Below, in pieces: positions 20,150 to 32,280 of a stretch of 64,000 nt of DNA. The notes below the pieces were generated by a model. The model was not told the DNA's origin. It did no database searches and saw only the letters and a list, made by a program, of their open reading frames with translations. Made by a program: the position numbers and the translations under genes. The first letter of the stretch is position 1. Each line of letters begins with the position of its first letter. Source of the DNA: Druceiella hillmani (Eukaryota; Arthropoda; Insecta; Lepidoptera; Hepialidae); NCBI GenBank assembly GCA_039881145.1, contig JAYKKI010000060.1, positions 9,572,501 to 9,636,500 on the forward strand. The letters run 5' to 3'.

Positions 20150-22785
20150 TAATAATGGTGTAGAAAAAAAGTAAAGTAAAGCCTATCTATATATAAGTGC
20201 TCCAGGTGAAAGTTCCAAAAAAAGGAATAAAAGCTGCTAGTCGGTGCACAGTATATTGTCATTAAGACGGTAGTTAGAGGGGTAAGTGGGCATTTGTTTA
20301 AGGGGAATTTGTTCACCTTCTATTAAATAAATAAAAGTTAAGAAGGAGTAGAACTCGCAATACGAGGATGAAAATTTAATTTTCACAAGGTAATTGGTAA
20401 GGGCAAGGTTTAATATTTTGCCTCCTAAAAATTAAACAGCAAGTATAATTTTGATAAGGTGTAAAAATAAGGGCATAATGCAAAAATTCTACGATCTAGG
20501 ATAATCGCTGTAGTTCTCTTCTAATCTTCTAGCCCCATTTCATAAACCTTATTTTTTATGATTTTTGGTTTAGTAATTTCGGAAATAGGAGGAGAGAGAT
20601 GCTCTTTTTAAACATTAAATTTAATATTGTGCATTTTTTATTGCTCACATTGTATCAAAATCCTTTTAAAACATATTTAAAAAAAAACTATTAGCTAGTG
20701 TAAGCTAAAAAGACTAAGCATCACTTTTTAAGTATTTTCAAATTGTGTTTAGTTTGTAAACCATTTCGACGCTTGAGAGATCTAGGTATAAACAAAGTTA
20801 GTCGAGCGGTGAATTTTACGATTTTATTTAGGTACCTGTTTAAATGATCAATTTAATAAAGGTTAACGGGAAAAATAAATACATACAAATTTTTTATGGA
20901 AATAATTTTATAAAGTGGGCGTTTATATCGAAATATAGTTTAAGGCGTTTTTTCCACGTGTTAAGCGAAATTTTTTCCACGAAATATGTAGTATTTTAAA
21001 AATTCTTTGCAGTGACGCATTATTTGTACGCTTGCTGTGTAAGATTAACTTTAAGGATTTCTTTACCATTTGAGACGTTGCTTTTTTGAAAGTATTGAAC
21101 GAATTTGGTCCATTTGCGAACTTATCTTAAATTTTAATCTAACAATTTTTTTGGCAAGTTTCATTTTAATCGAATAAGAAGTGTGACTTTTTGCAAGGTG
21201 ACCTCTCCTTTGTAGTCTGAGAACAGTGATCGATGAGAATCTGGGGAAATAATCTAATATTCATTTCAAAAACCTATAAATGAGATTCCGTCCGTGGAAT
21301 TGTGTTAAATAAAATTTTGTTCAATTTTATGTAAAAAGGTAGAAACATTTTTTTAATTTTTTTTACAAAATCATTGATATTTTCTACCGTAGTTTCAAAC
21401 TGCAAAATTTTATGCGTTTACAGATTAAATTATCAAACATTTAATAGATCAATCGACACGATAAAATTGTACATAATTTACTCCTAGTTTAACTAAATAC
21501 AAACCATTCTTAATACCGAATACATACATAGTCTCCAGAAAAAAATTAAAAACTATTGTCTACAATGCAAAAATTCATGGAAAACTATTAACGAATTGGT
21601 CAGCTAAAACAGCATAAAATTTTATATACTTTGAACACATTGCTGAAAAACCCTAGAATTTTATCATTTGTGCTGATAAATTGTATACTTTTATATAATC
21701 CATTTTTCTTCATGCCGAAGAATTCACTAAACGCGTCTTCATAACATGATTTATAAAATTTTGTTTTTCTTAGCCAACTGTGCCTAAACTTTTAACTCAA
21801 TGTTCGTAAACAAAGGAACGATTTTCCACCATACGAGCCCAGCTGGTTACGTAAATCATATCAAGTTATCTCTATTCACGAGTGGATACTCGTGATAATA
21901 ATCTTTTGTAGTATTTTTTCGTCCCCGATGCAGGAAAATTTTGGTAACTTTTACAAATTCATAGACTAATGACAAATAGTCTTAAAATACAAATTTTCAC
22001 CTTCGGCACGATTTCCATATTCTGTGTTTTCCTGCAATATACTTAATTATCCCCTTACACGCCACGACCTTCAATTAGATTATAATAATTAAAAATAATC
22101 TCCTAATCCCTCAACATAGAATTGTATATTGCTCTAAATAATTTTTTAACAAGTTTCTTTACTAGACTATCGAATCAAATGAACCCAAAAGTAAAATATC
22201 AACCCTCGTTGTCTGTACTTAAAAATCCTCACAACTTACGTTACTTAACTTTAACGTAACTTTCTTTTATACCCCGTCCTTATCCTTTCCCTACCCCTAC
22301 GATACCATTGCAAAACTTTTATTTTATTTTATTTTCTATTATTTCTGTACATTTATTATTCATATATATAATAATACCGTTATTTGGTGACGTGAGTAGA
22401 ATTAAGTAGTATTTACGAATCATTTACGGTCCATAACGGTACATGTTTTATTACTTGAGTCATTGTGGTTAGCTATAAGCGATTGCTCTTATAACAACGA
22501 GTATATTTATCTTTCCAACTTGACGTAAATTTTTCTAAATGAATTAAGAAATATTTTCATGTAATAAAAACACTGTAAATACGCCACTGGATAAATTGTT
22601 GGCAGGATTAAATATTTATGCTGGCGTTGACTAAACAAATCACATTTTTAGTGGTAGGTTACTTGAATAGCTTTATAACCTAAGGAGGTATTGGAAGTTT
22701 TACTTAAAAAGCAAAACACAACTTAACAAAATTAAAGAGAATTTAACCTCAGAGTTTATTTTCAATGTTTATTGAGAAAACGTAT
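20150..22785. other. AT-rich DNA, no gene seen
   Basis: Plus and minus frames are short and unremarkable. A small perfect hairpin lies at 21876-21895 (TCACGAGT/ACTCGTGA around GGAT). The sequence becomes C-rich on the plus strand near 22260-22310 without a coding pattern. Confidence 0.5.
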
Positions 22786-22789
22786 GTAA

Positions 22790-23660
22790 ATTGGGTGTAT
22801 CTTTAGCAAAACATTTCCAACAACAACATAATTTCAAATTGTTCAATCTCACGTTCAAAGTTAAGCCCACAGTTTGATATTTTATATGTTTCTTTAGAAC
22901 TTAAGCTTATGCATGCATATTGTGCTCCGCTAACAATTACTTTTGAAGTAATACATTTACTCTACCTTTAAAAATAATTTGTGATGAACTCTACATAAAC
23001 ATAAAAACAAGATCTAACCAAGTAACTTTGACATTGAATATATAATTTTAAATCGATTTTCGTGACCAAATACCGACTTTTCACTAGACATATTTTTCCG
23101 AACACATGTGTAATCATTTTCAATAGTGAAGTTTTCATTCCCAAATTTCAAGAGTCCTCAGGACTCAATAGAATGTTTCAAATTAATTAAAATATGATGT
23201 TTGATCCAAATATTGGCAATAATGAAAGTTGAGTATATTCGAATTTTAGATGTAACAATTTTCTTTTAATGTACACTCGATTTAAGTGATTGGGTTGTTT
23301 AATTATAAATTGAGAATGTGTTAATTTTTCACATGTAGTAAAATTACCAATATAAATCTATAAATACGGTAGTCCACATCTTATATTATTGATCCTAATT
23401 AAACAAAATAGCACCTTTATACCCATAACCTTGCATAACTTTTAGTTAAAATGTAAAGCAAAAATGGAACGCCATATGTATCATTAAACTCATAATCTTT
23501 AATTTTTATTAAGATTCTGCGATTTAACGATAAATACGCTACCATTTTCCTACCTCTACCTGTCTGTCCATTCATTGTAGCATCATAAATCTTTCATTAT
23601 AAAGCCTATTGTGATGGAAATTTACAGAGTCGTAATTGGGTTACGTGAACACACAAAAAC
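22790..23660. repeat. Diverged interspersed repeat, copy 3
   Basis: It shares TTCAAAGTTAAGCCCACAGTTT, TTGTGCTCCGCTAACAATTACTTTTGAA, AAGAGTCCTCAGGA and CCTGTCTGTCCATTCATTG with copy 1, in the same order and at similar spacing. That supports a common element of roughly 1 kb. Confidence 0.6.
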
Positions 23661-23775
23661 AGAAAAACTATTTTTTGAAGTCGAAGGGCAAAAGAATAAT
23701 TCTCTAACCTCTGAATGAAGTTGAAAACGTCGGAACTTACCTACCAATGAAACGGAGCATGATGTTACGTGTGTT

Positions 23776-23882
23776 TTGTGCATAGGCGCTTGCGTGCCTG
23801 CATGCGTCCATTTGTGTCCCTACATGTATATGCGTGTGCGTGTGTATATATGTTTGTGTGTTCTTGCGTGCGCCTGAGAATG
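23776..23882. repeat. GT/GC-rich alternating purine-pyrimidine tract
   Basis: Runs of TGTG, GCGTGC and TGTATATG make a mostly alternating tract within AT-rich DNA. Z-DNA formation is a possible property. The overlapping open frames on both strands (Cys/Val-rich plus, His/Thr-rich minus) are composition artefacts. Confidence 0.6.
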
Positions 23883-23989
23883 CGTAAGATGAATGGCCAT
23901 TTTTATTTTGATGTAATAATACATAAATTAATATTAATGTACGTAACAATACGCACTTCACATTTACATTATTATGGATAAATATGCGT

Positions 23990-26130
23990 GTGTATCCAAA
24001 TATTTGAGTTAATATTATTATTTATATCTGCAAATTTCACCACATGACTTTTGTACGATTGCACAACATAATCTGTACAATTTGCATAGATCAATGGACC
24101 CTGAAGCGGCACATCCAAGACTGGTTGGGAGGAACTATCCTAAAAACAATTGGCTATTGCCAACCTAATGTAGGATGATATGTGTTTTACATTGTACGGT
24201 TAAACTTATGTGTCTGGAAATGTATCTTTGGAAAATGAAATATATACTTTCAACCACAAACAAATTTCATGAATCAACTTCTTTTATTAGTAAAGTTCAT
24301 ATATATATTATACATATTCCATAAACTTCCCCACATTCTGAGCTTCCAAAACCCACATATTTTTGGAATTGAAATACAATCTAGATTGAAAAAAATCTAG
24401 AGATTAACGTAAAAAACAAACAAAACAAAAAATTTCGTGGCTTTATCACTGTTTCGCCTCTGCCAATCATAGCGTAATAAAATATAAATTGTAATTTTGC
24501 TTAAAGTAGTAAGTATAATTTTTGAAATTGGATATTATAATTTTTGAAATTGATATTTCGCACAAAAATTACTAGTCTTCTTGACATAACTTTTGCAAAA
24601 ACAAAAAAATTCACACGGATATTTCGTAACAAATGTTGAAAAACTATTAAGAAATACACCAATAAAATGTATGGAGGGAATAATAATACCAAAAAGGGCT
24701 AAATAGACATGTAATAAATACATTTATTCATCTTTCAAGACAAGGTGCCGTAACTCTTTTCAAGTTTAAGAAATTACTGGGATAAACATTTGGATCAATT
24801 TAATAATCCCATTAAAATTATTGTTCAACACATATTTCAACAAGAAATAATTATATTACGATGATATTATATAAATACACATAATGTAGTCATAAATTTG
24901 TAAGCGTAATTTAAAAAGTCTATTGTTTTTTTTTACACAATACAAACCTATCGAAAGGACACAAAAAATCTCAAATACCATATTTTTTTTGTAAAAGTGA
25001 AGTTATAATATGTGTATTACATTATTGTCCTTAAAAAAACTTCAAAAACTTTTATCAACAAAAACTTTTATATAACTAAATTGAATTTGAGACAATGGCG
25101 ACTGTAGTAAATTCCATCGTTATTTACTACACATATTTTAACTTGTAAAACGATCCAAAAGCAGTGGCATTTACATTCCTTGATTTTATATAAATATAAA
25201 GTACAGTGAGATAGCAAAAAGTCGGTAATATTTACGCTGTAAAAATCTACGTTCTAAAATTGTTCAACGAGATACGATATAAATTCCAATGTCAACTTAT
25301 TAATTTTAAGTTGAATTAGCAAGAAATTTCATAAATTATAAAAGTAGGAATAATGTTGCTTAAATAATTCTTCACTATCAATTTAAATAAAAACTTTATC
25401 GACGTCCTTATCTGTCTGTTTAGTCGAACACCTACTGATATGTTACATAAATTGGAAAAAAGTTCATTGATTTTAATTATAGATTAATAATAAATTGGCC
25501 AACAAATTTTGTTTTGAGTATTAATTCGAGTTTATAATTCTGGAGATAAATATTATTTTAGTTTATAAATGTTTACACAATATAACATACTTATCGTTCT
25601 TTCATATTACATTTTCTCCACATCTCGTAGCCCCACTTTTAAATTTTCACTTTTTATTTTGAGTCCATTTTAAATAAAAATTTAAATGTTATCAAAATTA
25701 AAATATAGAAATATGAATTAAATAAACTTAGACAAGCATAGTAACGAACATCGATAATTAATGCTTGTACGAAACATGATTGGACCACCAAACAATAGTC
25801 AAAAAAATCAATAACAGATAAAAATAAATTAGACATTCTCTCAAAAAATGTCAGCTTCAATAAATAATTAACAAATAAAGTTTTTTTACATTAAAATTTC
25901 TCATACACTTATTTTATATACCCATCTAATACCCAAAAGCCACGTATTATGTTTCTAGAAGACCTGGAGCTGCAACTCCAATATCAACTTTGCCTTTTTA
26001 AAACTTTGAGCATTATAAGAAAAGACGGAAATATTGGAGACACCCTAAAGCGTTAAGAGGGAGTAACAAATTCAATGTTTTAAAAAAGTCTCTATGTGTA
26101 TATTTCTATTTAAATTGCGCTGCCCATCGT
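23990..26130. other. AT-rich DNA, no gene seen
   Basis: A short less AT-rich patch near 24095-24175 has no frame I can place. The segment at 25310-25400 (AAGAAATTTCATAAATTATAAAAGTAGGAATAATG) recurs near 27270-27360, so it is part of another diverged repeat. Confidence 0.5.
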
Positions 26131-26145
26131 CCAAGTGGAAATTTT

Positions 26146-26367
26146 TGAAATTTTCATAAAAATAATGGTAACTATTTCTTAAACACTTTCCCCATTATTA
26201 GCATATTATAAAACCATAGCGTGCTTTTTCAATAAATATTTGGCAAATGTACTTTAAAACGATTTTGGAAATTTTCTTAAAAATAATATTAACCATTTCT
26301 TAACCACTTTCCCCATTATTAGCATATTATAAAACCATAGCGTGCTTTTTCACTAAAAATTTGGCAA
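26146..26367. repeat. About 120-bp tandem duplication
   Basis: Two near-identical copies start GAAATTTTC(A/T)TAAAAATAAT and both contain CACTTTCCCCATTATTAGCA and ACCATAGCGTGCTTTTTCA. They lie immediately upstream of ribozyme element copy 4. Confidence 0.9.
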
Positions 26368-26410
26368 CAATTTATTTAAAATGGTATTTCTCATACAAAA
26401 CATAAATAAG

Positions 26411-26418
26411 CAGCACAC
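26411..26418. repeat. Target-site duplication, left
   Basis: CAGCACAC directly precedes the element and is repeated at 26623-26630 directly after it. Confidence 0.7.
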
Positions 26419-26622
26419 ATTGAATATTGAATATATTTGGCGTTAATTTTGTAGAAATTCATTATTCACAATTAAATGAAACTACGTGAAGATCAGATGG
26501 AATATTATCTTTACTAATATCCCATCTGAAGATGTTGTAATACAACGAAACCTAGGTCGTTTATAAAGAAATTAAAGAAAGTAGAAATAATACTACATCA
26601 GGTAGTTTCATTTAATTGTAAA
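26419..26622 (+). mobile_element. Small hammerhead-bearing element, copy 4, with target duplication
   Basis: This is the most complete copy: left arm, exact 18-bp termini (26468-26485 and 26602-26619), ribozyme on the plus strand, and an 8-bp direct repeat CAGCACAC on both sides. The duplication defines the element as about 204 bp, from ATTGAATATTGAATA to AATTGTAAA. It argues for insertion by a mechanism that staggers the target. A 14-bp inverted repeat with one mismatch (26494-26507 with 26515-26528) would trap the CUG of the ribozyme core in a hairpin. No coding sequence is present. Confidence 0.8.
26521..26563 (+). ncRNA. Hammerhead ribozyme, weak stem I
   Basis: The core is intact: CUGAAGA at 26526-26532, stem II GUUGU/ACAAC, GAAA at 26547, CCUAGG, and GUC ending at 26558. 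The 3' side of stem I reads GUUUAUAAAG where copy 1 has GUGGUAAAG. Only a wobble and one A-U pair form with CCAU, so cleavage is likely poor in isolation. Confidence 0.65.
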
Positions 26623-26630
26623 CAGCACAC
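26623..26630. repeat. Target-site duplication, right
   Basis: CAGCACAC matches 26411-26418 exactly. Confidence 0.7.
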
Positions 26631-26634
26631 CTTA

Positions 26635-28050
26635 ATACAGTGATTTTTTTGAATTTAATCCATATAACCACTGCTTTAGAATATTTAATTTAATTATCTA
26701 AAACAATACGTATACAATTTGCATCTCAAAAGAAGCAAGTCGTGAAAGTTTACTGATTTATATCAAATAATTTTATTCCATCGTCAGTTTTAAATCTTCC
26801 TTTTCCTCTTTGTCATCCGTTTCCTCGTCGTCAAAGAAAAATGAACTATTATTCGTCCTTTTGTTTTCCAAAATATTTCTCTGCTGAAAGATAGCGAAAT
26901 TCGATGCTATCAGGCTGTTGAATGAAATATGAAACAGGTTTCGTTTAATAACATGAAATAAGACACAACTGCGATATTAGGGATTATGGAATATTATTTT
27001 ACAATTAGAAACTGCTTCGGTGCTTCAATTCGATGATGCGGATTTTTTTTAATTGTTTTCGTCACGGACGAGCTCGTAATTATTTTTTTTTATTATAAAC
27101 TTAATATAATTAATTTGATATTGACTGTGTATGTTTGACGATATGCATGTGTCGGGCTTTGTAATAATAACCTATCCTTACAAAGTTTAGAACACAGCAA
27201 TTACCAGCAATTATTAGGAAGAAATTTTATACATATTTTTATCATTTTATACAACACAGCAATTATTAGCAAGAAATTTTATAAATTATAAAAGTAGAAA
27301 TAATATTTAAATTACTTCTGGATAGTTTAATTAAAGAACATGATCAAAAGTCGTCTTCGTACTTCACCTTTTTATTTTCCTGGAAAACAATTCTTATGGG
27401 GAAATATTTCTTAATCCCAGGTGATTTCAAATTGCCACTGTGTAGAAATAAGTTATATGACCTTCGTAAAGCATACTTATATAACTTATATTCTCTAATT
27501 GTGTTCTATAATTTGAAATAAGGTTGAGGGAAACAATAACGATTTAATGCTAAATTTTGGAAATTCATTTAAAAACCTCTCCACTTCGGAAAGATTTTAT
27601 GAAGAATGTTTTATGAAGAAAATACCAGACGCCAAAGTCTACATGACTAGATTATCAAATGGAGGAAATTAAATTAGATCTAGTTATTCCCCATAAATAT
27701 CAGCCCAAAGAATGTGTGCCTACAGGAAAAGTTTTATAAAGTGCACTGTAAAAGGAAATTAAGCGACCTGGACCACAATATGTGACGCTACGTCCAATTT
27801 GCATATTATATGTTTGTAAAACAAATCCATCTAATTTCCATTGTGTCTTTTTATCTTTATTCAAACGATATTAGAGTATGTTAGGGAAAATAATAAAGAT
27901 TTGTTAACAAAATGAAGTGAGAATATCTACGAACACATTTATGAGGACAGTTTTCATTTGTTAATGTCACGTGCAGCTTTACCATCCCTGATTTTAAATA
28001 CCATCTGAAACAACATTTCTCCCTCAATGCCAACGATAACTGAATGTCCT
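26635..28050. other. AT-rich DNA, no gene seen
   Basis: The segment 27260-27360 is the second copy of the repeat seen at 25310. The CTTCCTTTTCCTCTTTG..CATCCGTTTCCTCGTCGTC tract near 26800 is pyrimidine-rich. It could encode an acidic Glu/Asp run on the minus strand, but no longer frame supports that. Confidence 0.45.
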
Positions 28051-28059
28051 AATTTTAAG

Positions 28060-28150
28060 TTTCCGTAGCTAAAGGAACCCAGTAGAACTCGAATAGAATA
28101 GTTGGGGCAATGTTGTTTGTCCGCCCGTCGATGAGAAACTTATAACTCCT
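28060..28150. repeat. Fragment of the 'ggttccg...gtccgtc' repeat type
   Basis: AAAGGAACCCAGTAGAAC followed by TTGTTTGTCCGCCCGTCG and a ..AACTTATAACTCC end resembles the start of the repeat at 12316. It is one short decayed copy. Confidence 0.4.
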
Positions 28151-28781
28151 AAATAAAACATTTTATTTTATTTTAGTACATTGACTTAAAAGTGAAGACT
28201 ACATACTTTGCAGACTAACAGGCAAACTAACCTTTTACTATTTGATTATTTAAACCAATTTACGTTTTAGTTGTTATTTAAATCAATTTACAATTTAGGT
28301 GCTTTTTTTTGTTCAATTATTTGTTAATTTCATTATTTGTGCCGTATGGGTGACAGGAGTATTATATTATTTTTTCTACATACATTGTGAAAAAGTTTTT
28401 CTCAAAAATTTCAACACCTCTTCTCCTGTTTATGGGGACAAATTTTAAAAAATTATTTGTGAGCGATTCTGTACTCTGCAAGGAATGTCATATTTGAAAT
28501 TTATGTTGCTAGTTTCAGTAATTTCGGCTCTACGTTGATAGTCCATCATTCATAACAAAGAAAGGTATTAAAAAAGAAAGGTATATATTAAACGCGAATA
28601 TAATATACACCAGAACTATAAAAGAGTTGATTCAGATTTAGAGGGTGGTATAGCAACCATGTGATGATTGCATGAATGCCAGAAGTTTTCAGGTGGGCAG
28701 AATGAAATCAATAATACAAGGCATAGAATTTTTCTTTCAATAGTTACAAAAAACGTACACTTAGCATACTCAAGAAAAAAT

Positions 28782-28835
28782 AAAAAAAGGAAGAAGGAAG
28801 AAGGAAGAAGGAAGAGAAAATGGAAAAGGAAGTAA
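28782..28835. repeat. Purine-rich (GGAAGAA)n tract
   Basis: A GAAGGAA-type simple repeat lies inside the LINE relic. On the minus strand it gives a spurious Phe/Leu/Ser run. Confidence 0.85.
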
Positions 28836-29420
28836 CCATACTTTCTCAAATACAGATATCGGAGGAGCGTCTTTTCACACGTTAAATCATCAGGCTGTAC
28901 TTGGGTTCGTGTGGGATCCAAATAGTAAAGCCGGATTCTGATCGAATCTACGCCAATGAAATGTACTTTAGGCAAATTGATGACCTAGACTGAAAATATT
29001 TTCAATTATTTGACATGAATCCAATTTCTCCAAATAAATTTTTGCTACATCGAAACGTCAACCCCAATTAAATTTTTACTTCCAAATCAACGGCTTCATA
29101 AAAACGATGCAGTGGAATTCCATTCACTGTATATTTGTATTTAATAGCAGTGTGTGCTCGGCTGAAACTCATTTTTGAACATTTGTTAGTGTTAATTCGT
29201 AAGCTGCTTGCTGCGTTCCACTCGACGAAGGCGTTGAAATCACGCTGCGAGCGTTCGCCATATACAGCTTTCTTGAAGATTTTAAAAAGTCTCAGGTCGT
29301 CCGCGAATAACGAGGTCAGGTCGTCCGTGAGTAACAAACAACGCAACCAATATTATTCACCAGCGCAACGAGGTAGTAAGAAAAACATAAAAGGTTCGTA
29401 ATCACTGAACGTTCAAATCG
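28836..29420 (-). pseudogene. LINE reverse transcriptase, decayed palm and thumb
   Basis: The minus strand encodes the catalytic core of a non-LTR retrotransposon polymerase. SLFADDLRLF (near 29295-29325) is the FADD active-site box. It is followed by an alignment-rich stretch with ASSLRINTNKCSKMSFSR (the LN..KC..M.FSR box) and YTVNGIPLHR..EAVDLEV (the DLGV box), down to 29068. Beyond that, other frames continue with SRSSICLKYISLA.IRSESG, IWIPHEPKY and KTLLRYLYLRKYGY, the usual LEY...W.P....I...Q..FLRYL region. Several frameshifts and stops break it. A 22-base duplication (AGGTCGTCCG) has doubled the FADD region (TDDLTSLFADD). The motif style suggests a jockey, CR1 or R1-like clade. Confidence 0.85.
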
Positions 29421-29424
29421 AAAC

Positions 29425-31590
29425 CCATGCTGCTCATCGCAGATTTGATCTTTGTGGCTCGAATAGAAGTTGCGATGCAAAACATAGTGAGAAAGAAATT
29501 GGAATATTTTAACAGCATCTTTCCAAGACGAGCATTAGCAATTCACATTTTTATTTTTATATTTATTACATCAATAGATCAACTTGTATCTAAAATGCAA
29601 AAATAAAAGATGCAGTAAAAAGAACGACTTCGTTCATAAAATTCCGAAATGCAAGTGCAATATACTTTGCATATATTTTTGCACAATATTATTGTGCAAT
29701 ATGTTTAGTCCAGTGCAATGTATTTTTTTTATAGTTGATATGAAGGTTAAAAAATTAGTTTAGTTTTAATTCCGCACAGGTCACCTTACATTATTTTCCC
29801 AATTTCCCTGCATCCAGAATTATTATATATTTTTCTACGTGAATTTTCATCATTATAACTAAAAAAAAATTTATATGGATTCCAAGATTCTTGTTAAAAG
29901 TTTTCGAGTCAAAGCCATTTGTATAATTAGACCGATAAACGGATACACATTTTTTTAACCTTAAGTTCGTTTCAGCAATCGAATATACAAACGGAAAAGA
30001 ATTTAAAATTGAATATTCAAAAATCACTTGATTTTTATTTCTGTTTCAATTTGTTTCTCTACATTAGCACAAGTCGACTGACGGATGAGTTCATATATGT
30101 GTTGATTAAGGGCTATTTCAATAATATAAAATACTTTGCAAATATCGTCATTCTCAACATTATAACGACGTTTGAAAGAATCTTCCAACCTGTAAGAACG
30201 AATTTATGGGACGTATACAAAAAACACATATATACTTAATCAGTAGAAACAAGAAAATGAATATGACTTTATTTTATAAAACTTTGCTGTACAATATTTA
30301 AAAACAATGCAATCTTTATACGTACATCAATATTTGTACGCATAATTTGACTTTTTCATAAACTAAATATATTTAGACTATACGCGATAAACAAAATACT
30401 AAAGTTTAACTGTACTAAGAAGCAGTGATGGGCATGTAGACTCAATGAAGTTGGCAATCAAAATATTAGATAAAACCTGTATGCCTAAAGATGAACAAAT
30501 CCAACGACGCTCTTTTCATGCTGTTGATGCAATCGTTTATAATTGTGTGATATTGACTGCTGTATCTTTCAAATTTATTAATAAGAATAGTGTATGCTAT
30601 TAAAATATAAAATGTTGTTATACTATTAAAATATAACAATTCAAAAATTTAACATAAATTTTTAATTGAATCTTAATTAATCAGTCCCTTTCATCCTTCC
30701 GATTTATGTACGCATAAATTTTTTTTCAAATTCTCATGATTTATATGTACACGTCAAAACTGGTTAAATTATAAAGTCTTCTAAGTTTCCTAAATTTATG
30801 ACTAATTTACCCTCAGAGTTTCATAATAAAATATATTAATTTCATATCGTAACAACAATAAATTTGATGTAAAAAATTGGTAGTAAACAAAATTATAATC
30901 ACTATTTTAATCAACGAATAAACTTCGACTTAAACATGGTTAATGATATCAAATTTTCTCATCTGGGACACGAAAGGGAATATTCAAATAAAATTTTCAT
31001 TTTATTTGATTTCGTTCCAGAAATATTCTAACATACAAATATATGTCGAATGATATTATTTATTTATTTGCTTAACTGTATTAATTTCTAAGTTTGACTA
31101 ATATTTGAACAGATCAGAAAATTGAAATAGATCAGAAAATTGAAATAGATCAGAAAATTTAAATATATTATATATTCGCTTCGTTTCTTTTAAATATATG
31201 AGAAAAATTACGTATTTTCGATATTTTTAAAATATTGTTAATATTGACGAGGAAATTGAAAACGAACTGTTTACATGTATGTTGAATGTCATGAACTGCG
31301 TAAATATTGATGTCACATTGCTTTTCATTTTCTGTTTGTTTTATTTAAAATATCTCTCCATTGGATACAAATATAATATACAAACATAAAAAATATTATT
31401 TTATATTTATCAACTTTACTTAAGACTCAGCAGCCCTTATTAAAATGTATATCTTGCCTGCCATCAATAATATTTTCGGGTCAGAGAGATGAAAGTTACC
31501 ACATAATGTTCTTCTTTTTTATAATAATGCTCTTGGCAGATTAGTCGTGGTTAATATGTAGTTATGTTATTCTGACATAACCCACATCGC
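29425..31590. other. AT-rich DNA, no gene seen
   Basis: The part up to about 29560 may be upstream remains of the minus-strand LINE. Beyond that I see only background plus the 18-bp tandem repeat at 31111-31163. The plus frame at 30009-30239 has no recognised domain. Confidence 0.45.
31111..31163. repeat. 18-bp tandem repeat, three copies
   Basis: The unit AGATCAGAAAATTGAAAT is present three times, with the last copy changed in its final bases. Confidence 0.92.
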
Positions 31591-31599
31591 AATGTCCCG

Positions 31600-31790
31600 C
31601 TATCTCTTTTGTTGAGCCTCAGTTTGTTATACTCCTGTAAGGGACTGCCCACATCCGATTCTATATGGGCGGTCCATCACATGGGGGCTCACCGCCCTCT
31701 TCTATTGTAAATTTTCCTATATTGCAGAGCTCTATGGAGTTTTCGTTACTCTGTGAGACAAGACCGAAGAATCTGGGTATTTGAGATCTT
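31600..31790. other. GC-richer island of unknown nature
   Basis: About 190 bases around CTGCCCACATCCGATTCTAT and CATGGGGGCTCACCGCCC are far richer in G+C than the neighbourhood. No frame on either strand is long enough or familiar. The island lies downstream of the minus-strand LINE relic at 32.3 kb, so it may be its 3' region. Confidence 0.35.
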
Positions 31791-32280
31791 ACTAAGGTCA
31801 ATAGACGTTATGGCGAGTTCTTGACAATTGGTTGGTGAGTTCTTGGCATATGAAGACATTAGTAAGAAATTTATTTCTGAAAACATAAACAGAATTACTG
31901 TCTTATTTTGCTCGATTTCCCAAAATGTCCACATCGCTGCATTGTACAAAAATATTGAGAACAAAAAAATTCGAAAAAATATAGGTTTCGTAGCTAACAT
32001 TTAAATTAATGGGAAATAAACCATTTTAGGTCTTCCATTTCTTATCCACTGATCAAAATTTTAAATGGACTTAAATTTAAATTCCTCTTTTATTTCTTAG
32101 TGTGAAAAAATATCAGGTTTAATTGTTTTTCCATAATTTATTTGTTTGTATGTTTGTCAATGTTCACGTCATTCAAGAGGTATTAATTCCATTTTGGTAA
32201 ATTTTTATTTTTTATTTAATTCGACCTCGAAACGAAATCGAGATATTTCGTGCGACTCATTTTTTCATCCGACTAAATTA

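Noticed and set aside
23737..23981. Overlapping open frames on both strands
   Set aside because: Both are composition effects of the TG/CG-rich tract. Neither has a domain or splice context.
28616..28835. Minus-strand open frame with a hydrophobic Phe/Leu run as a membrane protein
   Set aside because: The run comes from the GGAAGAA simple repeat inside a LINE relic.
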